A DNA stretch of 64,000 nucleotides from positions 124,001 to 188,000 of the forward strand of contig JAETNS010000005.1 of NCBI GenBank assembly GCA_021772015.1. Reading direction: 5' to 3'. The first letter of the stretch is position 1. Every line of letters starts with the position of its first letter. Source of the DNA: Prevotellaceae bacterium (GTDB lineage Bacteria; Bacteroidota; Bacteroidia; Bacteroidales; Muribaculaceae). This document shows, in pieces, positions 54,350-62,851 of the stretch. The notes beneath the pieces are model-generated. The model had not been told where the DNA came from, ran no database searches, and was given only the letters and a program-made list of their open reading frames with translations. Position numbers and translations under genes: made by a program.

Positions 54350-56041
54350 ATGAAACCAATTTATAAATCCCTGCTTCTGGCTGCCGTGCTCGGCGGGTCG
54401 CTGTCATCCTGCAACGACTTCCTGACGGTTGATCCCGTCGACAAGCTGACCCAGGACAACTTCTATACCTCCGACGACCGTGTCCGCGCCAACACAATGG
54501 CCCTCTACGCGGCAGTCACCTGGGACCAGTTCTGCCACGATTTCCAGTGGAAGTTCGACATGCTTTCGGGCGACATGTATTACACCTACGCTGCTGAAGG
54601 ACAGTGGTATTTCGGTACCTACACCTCCGTCAACCAGTACATCAACCAAGGTTGGGAGGGATTGTACAACGTCATAGCGTTCTGCAACTCCGTGATCCAC
54701 GACATGCCCGGCAAGTGCAAGGACGGAGTGTCGGACGCTGCCATCAATCAGGCGATCGCCGAGGCCCGCTGCATACGCGCCTATTGCTACTATCTTCTGA
54801 CCGAGTCATGGACAAATGTCCCGGTGGTGGAGGACAATTCGACAAACATCACCTCCAACAACCTGCAGCTGCCCCCCGCGACCCAGAAGAGCATCTATGA
54901 GTTCGCGATGAACGACGCGACGTTTGCCGTCAACAACCTGCCGATGTCTGACGGCGATGCTTTCCGCGCCACCCGCCTGACCGCTTTGGCTATCTGCGCG
55001 AAACTCGCCCTGACTATGGCTTCCCATACCGATTACGGTTTTGACCGCTCCGCCCTCTACGCCCAGGCTGCCGCCGATGCCAAGGAGGTGATCGACAACA
55101 AGCCCGCGATCACCGAGATAAACTACGCGACCCTCTTCGATGTGGAGGCCAACAACGGCCCAGAGTCATTGCTCGCCATCCAGTGCGGCGTGCTGGGTTA
55201 CTCCTTCGGTAATGGCCGCAACTGTGCCTGGAGTCGTTCGTCAGTGATCGCCGACCAGACGTGGGGTGCCGGCAAAGGCCCGACAGTCTCCCTCCAGAGC
55301 CTCTATGATGACCGCGACCAGCGTCGCCAGTGGGTCTACATGACCGGAGGTGACTTCTATCCCAATCTTAACAAGGCCGGGGGAGGTTACACCTACAAGT
55401 TCATCTCCCGTGGCGATGACGGTTCGGTGGTCGAGGACAAGAACGAGATGCTTGCTCATATCAAGAAGTATGTAATCGGCAAGTCAGCCGACTGCGACGG
55501 CAATGTGGGCCTCAACCAGGATGCTGCCAACAATATCTATCTGCTCCGTCTGGCTGACATGTATTTTGTCCGCGCCGAGGCTATCATGGGGACAGCCGAC
55601 GAGACTTCCGATCCTGTCGCTCTCGACATGGTCAACCAGGTACGTCACCGCGCCGGTCTATGGACTGACCTGACATCGCTGACCTACGAGAAACTCCTAC
55701 AGGAGCGTCGTGTGGAGTTTGCTTTCGAGGGTACCAACTGGTTTGACATCCTCCGCTATAGCTACCGCGCCGGCAAGACCAAGGCCATCGACTTCCTGAA
55801 TTCAGGATGGGGCACTGACATCAACCGCAGTGCGATGTATATCCAGAAAGATGGCACAACAACCTCCAACGAGAACAACCGCAGCCAGTATCATGTGGTA
55901 GACAACACCGCCGAGTGGGGACAGTATGACCCGATCATAATCTCCGCAGATGCCTTCAAGCTTCCGATCCCTGCCGCCGCCTCGACGACATCGCCCCAGC
56001 TTCTGGGTCAGCCTGTCGACTATGTGTCACCTTACAACTGA
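54350..56041 (+). CDS. susD: SusD/RagB-family glycan-binding lipoprotein
   Basis: SusD is the surface lipoprotein that closes over the SusC channel and binds glycan. The 563-residue protein has a lipoprotein signal (LLLAAVLGGSLSSC) followed by NDFLTVDPVDKLTQDNFY, the classic start of the family. TPR-like helices include ARCIRAYCYYLLTESW. The late motif LRLADMYFVRAEAIM and the ending ERRVEFAFEGTNWFDILRY are typical. It lies 27 bases after susC, so it is in the same operon and may suffer polar effects from the susC stop. Confidence 0.96.
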   Translation: MKPIYKSLLLAAVLGGSLSSCNDFLTVDPVDKLTQDNFYTSDDRVRANTMALYAAVTWDQFCHDFQWKFDMLSGDMYYTYAAEGQWYFGTYTSVNQYINQGWEGLYNVIAFCNSVIHDMPGKCKDGVSDAAINQAIAEARCIRAYCYYLLTESWTNVPVVEDNSTNITSNNLQLPPATQKSIYEFAMNDATFAVNNLPMSDGDAFRATRLTALAICAKLALTMASHTDYGFDRSALYAQAAADAKEVIDNKPAITEINYATLFDVEANNGPESLLAIQCGVLGYSFGNGRNCAWSRSSVIADQTWGAGKGPTVSLQSLYDDRDQRRQWVYMTGGDFYPNLNKAGGGYTYKFISRGDDGSVVEDKNEMLAHIKKYVIGKSADCDGNVGLNQDAANNIYLLRLADMYFVRAEAIMGTADETSDPVALDMVNQVRHRAGLWTDLTSLTYEKLLQERRVEFAFEGTNWFDILRYSYRAGKTKAIDFLNSGWGTDINRSAMYIQKDGTTTSNENNRSQYHVVDNTAEWGQYDPIIISADAFKLPIPAAASTTSPQLLGQPVDYVSPYN

Positions 56042-56074
56042 TTCCAACCATCCGGTAAATACAAGTAGACAATC

Positions 56075-57400
56075 ATGAAAAAGTTTTTCAAACATATCCT
56101 CGTCGCTCCTGTGGCGCTGATGACCGTCGCCATGACCGGATGCTCGGAATCCGATGCCGACAAGGACAAGGGGAAAGATCCCTCGGTGTCATATTTCAGA
56201 TACACCGACCCCGCGACAGCCAATGATCATATAACCGAGGCTTACTTGGGAGAGAAGATCGCTATCTGCGGTTCAGACCTGGGCGATGTGCAGCAGGTGT
56301 GGTTCAACGACCAGAAGGCGATGGTCAACCCGGCCTATGTCACCTCGGAGGTGATCATTGTGGAAATCCCCAACACGATCTCCGAGAATGTCACCAACAC
56401 CGTCCGCCTCGTGACCTCCAAAGGGAATTCGGCCACAGTCGATTTCTACACGATGGTGCCCGATCCCATCATCTCATCAATGAGCTGCGAGTGGGCCAAG
56501 CCCGGTGACGTTGTCGACATCAACGGCGACTACTTCGTGACCGACGACGAGTATCCCATACAGATCACTTTCCCCGGAGGCGCGACTGTCGCCAAGGAGG
56601 ACATCCTCGACTTCTCCCGCACCAAGATGACCGTCAAGGTGCCGCAAGGAGCTGACCAGGAAGGACGCATGACCGTCACCAGCCGCTACGGCGAAGGCCT
56701 GGCGACATTCGTATACCGCGATTCACGCGGCATGATCCTTGACTGGGACGGTGTCCGCGGCCAGGGTCTGGCCATAGCCAACGGTTGGCGCAAGGGAGAC
56801 AAGATCTCCTACACCGATTACAAGGGGATCCCCTCGCTCGACGGCAAATTCATCTGCTTCGACGGAGTGAAGGCCGACTATAATGATATGGGAGAAGATA
56901 ACTTCTCATTCTGTCACTGGCCTGTCGACGAGAACGGGACCGTGTCGCTCGACATCTCGACCCTGTTTGACACAGCCGCCTATATGGACTATTGTCTGAA
57001 ATTCGAGGTCTACATACCTTCGGCAACCCCCTGGACCATCTGCGCACTCAACATTCTCTTCACTCCCGCAAGCATCTTCGGCGAGAACGACTATTACTTC
57101 GGCGAAGAGGATCCTTATCCCTATCCCCGCGCGATGTGGGTGCCTTGGAACAGCAATGGCGGCTCCTATGACACAGGCGACAAGTGGCTGACTGTCTCCG
57201 TCCCCCTGTCGGAGTTCAACAAGGACCGCTACATGAATCCTTGCGCCCGCAAGATGACAAAGGATGACTTCGCCGGACTGTCGATGATCGTCAGCTGGGG
57301 CCCGTTCATGGAAGAGACCAATGTCCCCGTGACAATGGCTCTCGACAACATCCGCGTCTGCCTCCAGAGCGAGCCGCTTCCAGAAAAGCCCAAGAAATAA
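56075..57400 (+). CDS. Surface glycan-binding protein of the mannan locus
   Basis: This is a lipoprotein that likely holds mannan at the cell surface. The signal ends MTVAMTGC, followed by SESDADKDKGKD, an acidic export-like signal. Two IPT/TIG-like domains (TEAYLGEKIAICGSDLGDVQ; PGDVVDINGDYFVTDDEY) precede a C-terminal glycan-binding beta-sandwich rich in Trp and Tyr (YMDYCLKFEVYIPSATPW, YPRAMWVPWNSNGGSYDTG). The domain order matches glycan-binding proteins that follow susD in other Bacteroides loci. It has 441 residues and starts 33 bases after susD. Confidence 0.85.
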   Translation: MKKFFKHILVAPVALMTVAMTGCSESDADKDKGKDPSVSYFRYTDPATANDHITEAYLGEKIAICGSDLGDVQQVWFNDQKAMVNPAYVTSEVIIVEIPNTISENVTNTVRLVTSKGNSATVDFYTMVPDPIISSMSCEWAKPGDVVDINGDYFVTDDEYPIQITFPGGATVAKEDILDFSRTKMTVKVPQGADQEGRMTVTSRYGEGLATFVYRDSRGMILDWDGVRGQGLAIANGWRKGDKISYTDYKGIPSLDGKFICFDGVKADYNDMGEDNFSFCHWPVDENGTVSLDISTLFDTAAYMDYCLKFEVYIPSATPWTICALNILFTPASIFGENDYYFGEEDPYPYPRAMWVPWNSNGGSYDTGDKWLTVSVPLSEFNKDRYMNPCARKMTKDDFAGLSMIVSWGPFMEETNVPVTMALDNIRVCLQSEPLPEKPKK

Positions 57401-57443
57401 ATTTGAACAGTTACTCAAGTAACCTTAACCGATTGAATCTGAA

Positions 57444-58835
57444 ATGAAATTCCTAAGATATTTCCTACCCCTTGGGTTTTTAGCCGTCATGGCCGCCTCA
57501 TGCTCCGACAATATGGAGGATGATGTGACCCTCACGCCGACCACGGCCAACACGGAAGCTATCGCCGAGGGCTCGACTGTCGACATGCTGCTCCACCGTG
57601 ACATTACAGTCAACTATACCCATCCGGTCAAAATCGTCAATCCCGCCGGCATCACCCTCAACGGGCAGCCTGTCGAGGGAGCGACTACCAACGTCTGCGA
57701 ACTTAAGATTCCCCTGACCCTCGAGGCGGGGAAAGACTACACCCTCGCGGTCGCTTCCGGGGCGTTGGTCCGTTATGACCATCCCGACATGTCGGCTGAT
57801 CCCTATACCCTCCATTTCTCGACCCGTCCCGCTCCCGTGCTTGACGCTGAGCTGACCGATCCGCAGGCCACCCCCGAGGCGAAGCAGCTCTTCGAGTTCC
57901 TCAAGACCCAGTACGGAAAGAAGACAATGTCGGGTGTTATGGGAGAGATCGCCTGGGGCACCGGCTATTACGATGTGATATCCCAGGCCGCAGGCAAGCA
58001 GCCGGCGATTGTGGGCTTTGATTACATCCACCTCGCGTCTTCCCCTTCCAATTGGATTGATTACGGTGACATCACCCCCGTCAAGGAGGCGTGGGAGGCC
58101 GGATCGATCGTCCAGATCATGTGGCACTGGAATGTGCCGCGTCTCAACAACAAGAAAGCGCAGCTCTCGACCGAACCGAGCCGCTTCTCTCCGGCAAACG
58201 CTATGGTTCCGGGCAACTGGGAATATGACGTGATGGAGAAAGACATCGCCAAGGTCGCCGGATATCTGAAACTTATCCAGGATGCAGGCATTCCCGTCAT
58301 CTTCCGTCCCTTCCATGAGGCAGCCGGTGACTACAACTGGGGCCCGTGGTTCTGGTGGGGAGCCGAAGGTGTGGATGTGACCAAACAGCTCTGGGATCAT
58401 TTGCGCGACAAGCTCCAGAACCAGTATGGCATCCATAACCTGATCTGGGAATGGACCGTCCAGACCTGCAACGCCGGAGAACTTGCTTCGCTTGACCAGC
58501 TCAAAGGCGCGTATCCCGGCAATGACAAATGCGATTTCGTGGGTGTCGACCTGTACAAGGATGATGACCTGTTCTCCGATTTCGACACCTTCTATCTTAC
58601 CCGCGAACTTGTCGAGGGGAAGAAGATGATCGCCCTTTCAGAGTGTGGAAAGATCTTCGATCCTGAAGTGACATTCCCCAAAGGAGAGACCTGGCTCTAC
58701 TTCATGCAGTGGTATGAGTATTACGACAGCACATATCAGATCCGTGACTACTCTCCCGCCGAGACCTGGCAGAAGGTCGTCGCCTCTCCCTACACTCTCA
58801 ACCGTGAGGATATCAAACCTCTCCTCGCCAAATGA
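57444..58835 (+). CDS. GH26 endo-beta-1,4-mannanase, probably surface lipoprotein
   Basis: This enzyme cuts beta-mannan chains. The 463-residue precursor has a lipoprotein signal (FLAVMAASC) followed by SDNMEDDV, an acidic stretch like the Bacteroidota surface-export signal. A beta-rich domain (about 30-135) precedes the GH26 barrel. Catalytic residues are Glu292 in FRPFHEAAGDYNW (acid/base) and Glu400 in ALSECG (nucleophile); WFWWG and a LIWEWTVQ strand are also typical. It probably makes the first cuts outside the cell. It starts 43 bases after the glycan-binding protein gene; a small hairpin (GTTACT/AGTAAC, 57410-57423) lies between them. Confidence 0.93.
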   Translation: MKFLRYFLPLGFLAVMAASCSDNMEDDVTLTPTTANTEAIAEGSTVDMLLHRDITVNYTHPVKIVNPAGITLNGQPVEGATTNVCELKIPLTLEAGKDYTLAVASGALVRYDHPDMSADPYTLHFSTRPAPVLDAELTDPQATPEAKQLFEFLKTQYGKKTMSGVMGEIAWGTGYYDVISQAAGKQPAIVGFDYIHLASSPSNWIDYGDITPVKEAWEAGSIVQIMWHWNVPRLNNKKAQLSTEPSRFSPANAMVPGNWEYDVMEKDIAKVAGYLKLIQDAGIPVIFRPFHEAAGDYNWGPWFWWGAEGVDVTKQLWDHLRDKLQNQYGIHNLIWEWTVQTCNAGELASLDQLKGAYPGNDKCDFVGVDLYKDDDLFSDFDTFYLTRELVEGKKMIALSECGKIFDPEVTFPKGETWLYFMQWYEYYDSTYQIRDYSPAETWQKVVASPYTLNREDIKPLLAK

Positions 58836-58873
58836 GAAACGAAGCTCTTGAATTTGAAGTCATATGAGTGAAT

Positions 58874-58911
58874 GAAGCGGCCCGGAGACGGGTTAATCGC
58901 CGGGCCGCTTC
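58874..58911 (+). other. Strong hairpin between the two GH26 genes
   Basis: GAAGCGGCCCGG (58874-58885) and CCGGGCCGCTTC (58900-58911) form a perfect 12-bp GC-rich stem with a 14-base loop. It starts 39 bases after one stop and ends 32 bases before the next ATG. No T-run follows directly. It may be a partial terminator or protect the upstream message end. Confidence 0.65.
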
Positions 58912-58942
58912 TCTTCTATCCCTGAAAAAAACTTGTTTAGAA

Positions 58943-60073
58943 ATGCAAATCCGCCATTCGATATTTGCCGCTGCCGGTCTTCTGCTTCTTGTGAGTTGCG
59001 GTGGCCGTCAAGGTTCTTCCGCCGAGATTGCCTCGACTGATTCCATCACCCCGGCGGGGGAACTGTTGCAACGTCTGCAGAAAGTGCAGGCTTCAGGCCT
59101 CACCATCTATGGCCATGACGATGATCCCGTCTACGGAGTGAACTGGTTCGGCGATGAAGGCCGTTCGGATGTCCTGGAGACAGTAGGGGACTACCCCGGC
59201 ATGATGCACTGGGATCTCGGTCTGATAGAATCCTGCTCTGCTGTCAATCTTGACTCCGTCGCGTTCGACCGGATGGCGCGCGAGATGGCCTTGCAGGAGA
59301 AGCGCGGAGGCATCAACGCCATATCCTGGCATCCTCTCAATCCCCATACCGGAAAGGACGCGTGGCAGCCGGTCGACACTGATGTCGTGACTCTTGCAGT
59401 GACAGAGGGAACGCCGGAGAATGACACCCTGCGGGTATGGCTTGGCCGCGCCGCCGACTACCTCGCCTCCCTCAAGGATGAGGAGGGGAAACCGCTTCCC
59501 CTGATTTTCCGCCCCTGGCACGAGATGTCGGGAGGATGGTTCTGGTGGGGCGGACCCAACACTACTGTCGACTCTTACCGCAAGCTCTGGGAGATGACCC
59601 GCAAAGCTTTTGACGAGAAAGGTCTTGACAACATACTCTACGCCTATTCCCCCGATGTGGTCGGCTCGAAAGATGAGTACATGACCTGGTATCCCGGTGA
59701 CGAGTATGTCGACATCATGGGAGCAGACGTTTATCACCGCGACGGCCATGAGGGTACGGAACGCTGGTTCGCAGCGATCGACTCCACTTATGGGGCAGCC
59801 GCTGCCGTGGCTGCGGAGAAAGGGAAGATCGCGGCCCTCACCGAGACCGGATGCGAGGCGTTGCCTGTCGAGGACTGGTACACCTCCTGCCTGCTCCCGG
59901 TACTGAAAAAATACAAGCCGGTCTATGTCACGGTCTGGCGCAACGGCAACCGTAACATGAAGGCCGACCATTTCTATGCCCCTTATCCGGGGCATCCCGG
60001 AGTGGAGTCATTCAAGACTTTCCATAATGACTCCATCACGGTTTTCGCCAGAGAACTTGAGAGGATCCGCTGA
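58943..60073 (+). CDS. GH26 beta-mannanase, probably periplasmic lipoprotein
   Basis: This is a second GH26 enzyme, expected to act on imported manno-oligosaccharides. The ATG at 58943 gives MQIRHSIFAAAGLLLLVSC, a lipoprotein signal; an earlier in-frame start would run through the hairpin. The residues after the cysteine (GGRQGSS) lack acidic residues, so it probably stays in the periplasm. Catalytic Glu194 is in FRPWHEMSGGWFWWG and Glu301 in LTETGCEAL; YGHDDDPVYGVNW and ISWHPLNP are family features. It may release mannobiose, which the downstream epimerase and phosphorylase need. Length is 376 residues. Confidence 0.93.
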   Translation: MQIRHSIFAAAGLLLLVSCGGRQGSSAEIASTDSITPAGELLQRLQKVQASGLTIYGHDDDPVYGVNWFGDEGRSDVLETVGDYPGMMHWDLGLIESCSAVNLDSVAFDRMAREMALQEKRGGINAISWHPLNPHTGKDAWQPVDTDVVTLAVTEGTPENDTLRVWLGRAADYLASLKDEEGKPLPLIFRPWHEMSGGWFWWGGPNTTVDSYRKLWEMTRKAFDEKGLDNILYAYSPDVVGSKDEYMTWYPGDEYVDIMGADVYHRDGHEGTERWFAAIDSTYGAAAAVAAEKGKIAALTETGCEALPVEDWYTSCLLPVLKKYKPVYVTVWRNGNRNMKADHFYAPYPGHPGVESFKTFHNDSITVFARELERIR

Positions 60074-60144
60074 CGGTAGATCCCGACATTCACGATACTT
60101 CTTTACTGATACCAAAGCATCACCCCTTTAACTGACTCACCGAC

Positions 60145-61290
60145 ATGCTTGACTTTGACCAGCGCAAAGCTTTTGTTGAAAAAGAATATGAAGACCTTGT
60201 AAGCCGTCCCAACGAGGCTATCGAAGGCAATGGCATCTTCTGCCGATACAAGAATCCGGTCATAACGGCCGCGATGGTTCCTCCATTCTGGAAGTATGAT
60301 TACAACCGCCAGACCAATCCTTTTTTCATGGAACGGCTCGGTGTTAACGCTACCCTCAACTCCGGAGCGATCAAATGGAACGGCAAGTATGTGCTTGTTG
60401 TCCGGGTCGAGGGTTCCGACCGCAAGTCATTTTTCGCCGTGGCTGAAAGCCCGAACGGTATAGACAATTTCCGCTTCTGGGACCATCCCATCACAATGCC
60501 GGAGGATGACATACCCGGAGTGAATATCTATGATATGCGCCTGACCCGCCATGAAGACGGCTGGATCTACGGCCTGTTCTGTGTGGAGCGTCATGATGAC
60601 AACGAGCCGGGCAACCTGTCGGCTGCCACGGCTACCTGCGGTATCGCCCGCACCAAGGATCTTGTCAACTGGGAGCGTCTGCCGGATCTAAAGGCCAAGA
60701 GCCAGCAGCGCAACGTTGTTCTTCATCCTGAGTTTGTCAACGGGAAGTATGCCCTTTACACCCGCCCCCAGGATGGATTCATTGATGCCGGAAGCGGTGG
60801 CGGCATAGGTTGGGCATTGGTCGATGACATGACCCACGCAGTGGTGGAATCGGAGATCATCGTCGACACCCGCTATTACCACACCATCAAGGAGGTGAAG
60901 AATGGTGAAGGCCCTCATCCTATCAAGACCCCCAAGGGATGGCTCCATCTCGCCCACGGTGTCCGTGGCTGCGCCTCCGGCCTGCGTTATGTCCTCTACA
61001 TGTACATGACCGCCCTTGACGAGCCTTGGCGGCCGATCTATACCCCCGGCGGCTATCTTATGGCTCCTGTCGGCGACGTGATGAATGTGTTGTTCACAAA
61101 CGGCTGGATCGCTGACGAGGACGGGAAAGTTTTCATCTACTACGCCTCTTCCGACACCCGCATGCATGTCGCCACCTCGACCATCGACCGTCTGGTGGAC
61201 TATTGCATGAACACCCCCTCCGACGGTCTTTCCACCGGGGAGTCGGTCAAGACCCTGAACCGGCTTATCGACGCAAACCTGAAAAACTAA
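60145..61290 (+). CDS. GH130 beta-1,4-mannosylglucose phosphorylase
   Basis: The enzyme splits beta-1,4-mannosyl-glucose with phosphate into mannose 1-phosphate and glucose. The 381-residue protein has no signal peptide and so is cytosolic. GH130_1 features are [57 protein letters not shown] with the proposed general acid Asp130, and [15 protein letters not shown]. It is flanked by a transporter and the mannobiose 2-epimerase gene, which together complete the known mannobiose pathway. Confidence 0.94.
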   Translation: MLDFDQRKAFVEKEYEDLVSRPNEAIEGNGIFCRYKNPVITAAMVPPFWKYDYNRQTNPFFMERLGVNATLNSGAIKWNGKYVLVVRVEGSDRKSFFAVAESPNGIDNFRFWDHPITMPEDDIPGVNIYDMRLTRHEDGWIYGLFCVERHDDNEPGNLSAATATCGIARTKDLVNWERLPDLKAKSQQRNVVLHPEFVNGKYALYTRPQDGFIDAGSGGGIGWALVDDMTHAVVESEIIVDTRYYHTIKEVKNGEGPHPIKTPKGWLHLAHGVRGCASGLRYVLYMYMTALDEPWRPIYTPGGYLMAPVGDVMNVLFTNGWIADEDGKVFIYYASSDTRMHVATSTIDRLVDYCMNTPSDGLSTGESVKTLNRLIDANLKN

Positions 61291-61295
61291 TTCAT

Positions 61296-61357
61296 AATTA
61301 AAAATTCATAATTCATAATTACCGACTGTGGTAATTATGAATTATGAATTTTTAATT
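61296..61357 (+). repeat. Perfect 28-bp AT-rich inverted repeat (hairpin) between GH130 and transporter genes
   Basis: The arms 61296-61323 and 61330-61357 are exact reverse complements, with a 6-base loop GACTGT. The arms contain repeated TTCATAATT words. The hairpin begins 5 bases after the GH130 stop and ends 9 bases before the transporter ATG, so it would cover the ribosome-binding region. No T-run follows the stem beyond TGTTTTG. Confidence 0.9.
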
Positions 61358-61366
61358 GTTTTGTCT

Positions 61367-62851
61367 ATGGCTTCATTGAAAGACAAGATCGGTTACGGCT
61401 TCGGCGACATGGCCTCGTCGATGTTCTGGAAGATCTTCTCATATTACCTGCCGTTCTTCTACGCCCAGATTTTCGGGATAGGGCTGGCCCATGCCGCCGT
61501 CCTGTTTCTGGTGACACGCATATGGGACGCGGTTTCCGACCCGATGATGGGTATAATCGCCGACCGTACGCAGACCAGATGGGGGAAATATCGTCCCTAC
61601 ATCCTTTGGTTTGCGATACCTTTCGCCGTTTGCGGTATACTTCTGTTCTCGACTCCTGGTTTCTCCCAGACAGGCAAACTCATGTGGGCTTATGTGACCT
61701 ATATCATGATGATGACAGTGTACACCGGCATCAATGTCCCCTATGGAGCCATGCTGGGGGTCATCACCCCGGATTCCGCTGAGAAGACTGTCTTCTCTTC
61801 ATACCGCATGTTTTTCGCCTACGGCGGTTCATTTATAGCCTTGGCTGCGTGGGAACCCCTTTGCAATCTTTTCCAGAATTCATTCGGGATGTCTGCCGCC
61901 GGAGGCTGGCAATGGGCGATGATAGTCATAGCGACGGCATGCGCCTTGCTATTCTTCTGCTGTTTCAAGATGACCCGCGAGGCGGTCAAGACGAAATCTG
62001 AAGTCTCGGTGGGTTCAGACCTGTCGAAACTGTTGAAGAACGGTCCGTGGTGGCTGCTCATCGGGGCCGCTCTCTCCACCAATCTGTTCAACACCGTCCG
62101 CGGATCTACTGTCGCCTTCTACTTCGCCGACCTCGTGTCGCCCGACGCGACTCTGGCGGTCTTCGGTCTGTCGTTTGCCTTTTTCGCCGGACTCTTCCTC
62201 GCGATCGGGGAGCTGTTCAATATGGTCGGAGTCATGATCACTGTGCCGATCGTCGGCGCGTTGGGAAAGAAAAACGCATTCATGGCTATAAATATCGCTT
62301 TGGCGGTGCTCTCCGTGGCGTTCTTTTATATCCCCCTTGGATCGACCACAGGCTACTGGATGATGCTGATCCTCCAGATTCTGATCTCGATCGGCACAGG
62401 TATTGTCTCGCCGCTGGTGTGGTCGATGTATGCCGACGTTTCAGATTATTCCGAGCAGAAGTACCACACCGCCTCCACCGGTCTGATCTTCTCCTCAGCC
62501 TCAATGGCCCAGAAGTTCGGTTCTGCTTTCGGTGGATCGGGTGCTCTCTGGATGCTGGCAGCTTTCGGATATGTCACCTATGAGCTTGACTCCGGAGTCC
62601 ATATTATCCAGAGCGCGGCCGCTCTCGACGGCTTGCGTTATCTTATGAGCTATATACCGGCGGCAGTCGCCCTCTTTGGCGCTTTCATCCTGATATTCTA
62701 TCCGCTGACCACCTCCCGTATGGAGGAGATCGACCGCGACCTGCGCCGCCGTCGGGAGAGAGAGGAAAAAGAGGGAAGAGAGGATGGGGCCAATGAATCC
62801 GAGACCTCTCCCGCGTCAGACAATTGCACAAAACTATCACTCGACATATGA
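61367..62851 (+). CDS. MFS sugar transporter (GPH/melibiose-permease type), probably for mannobiose
   Basis: This is an inner-membrane cation-sugar symporter with about 12 helices (494 residues). The ATG at 61367 (MASLKDKIGYGFGDMASSMF) is preferred to an in-frame GTG that lies in the hairpin. The family motif is VTRIWDAVSDPMMGIIADRT followed by GKYRPYILW; later segments are MYADVSDYSEQKYHTASTG and a charged tail (EEIDRDLRRRREREEKEGRE). It overlaps the epimerase gene by 4 bases (ATGA). The substrate is inferred from the locus. Confidence 0.9.
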   Translation: MASLKDKIGYGFGDMASSMFWKIFSYYLPFFYAQIFGIGLAHAAVLFLVTRIWDAVSDPMMGIIADRTQTRWGKYRPYILWFAIPFAVCGILLFSTPGFSQTGKLMWAYVTYIMMMTVYTGINVPYGAMLGVITPDSAEKTVFSSYRMFFAYGGSFIALAAWEPLCNLFQNSFGMSAAGGWQWAMIVIATACALLFFCCFKMTREAVKTKSEVSVGSDLSKLLKNGPWWLLIGAALSTNLFNTVRGSTVAFYFADLVSPDATLAVFGLSFAFFAGLFLAIGELFNMVGVMITVPIVGALGKKNAFMAINIALAVLSVAFFYIPLGSTTGYWMMLILQILISIGTGIVSPLVWSMYADVSDYSEQKYHTASTGLIFSSASMAQKFGSAFGGSGALWMLAAFGYVTYELDSGVHIIQSAAALDGLRYLMSYIPAAVALFGAFILIFYPLTTSRMEEIDRDLRRRREREEKEGREDGANESETSPASDNCTKLSLDI

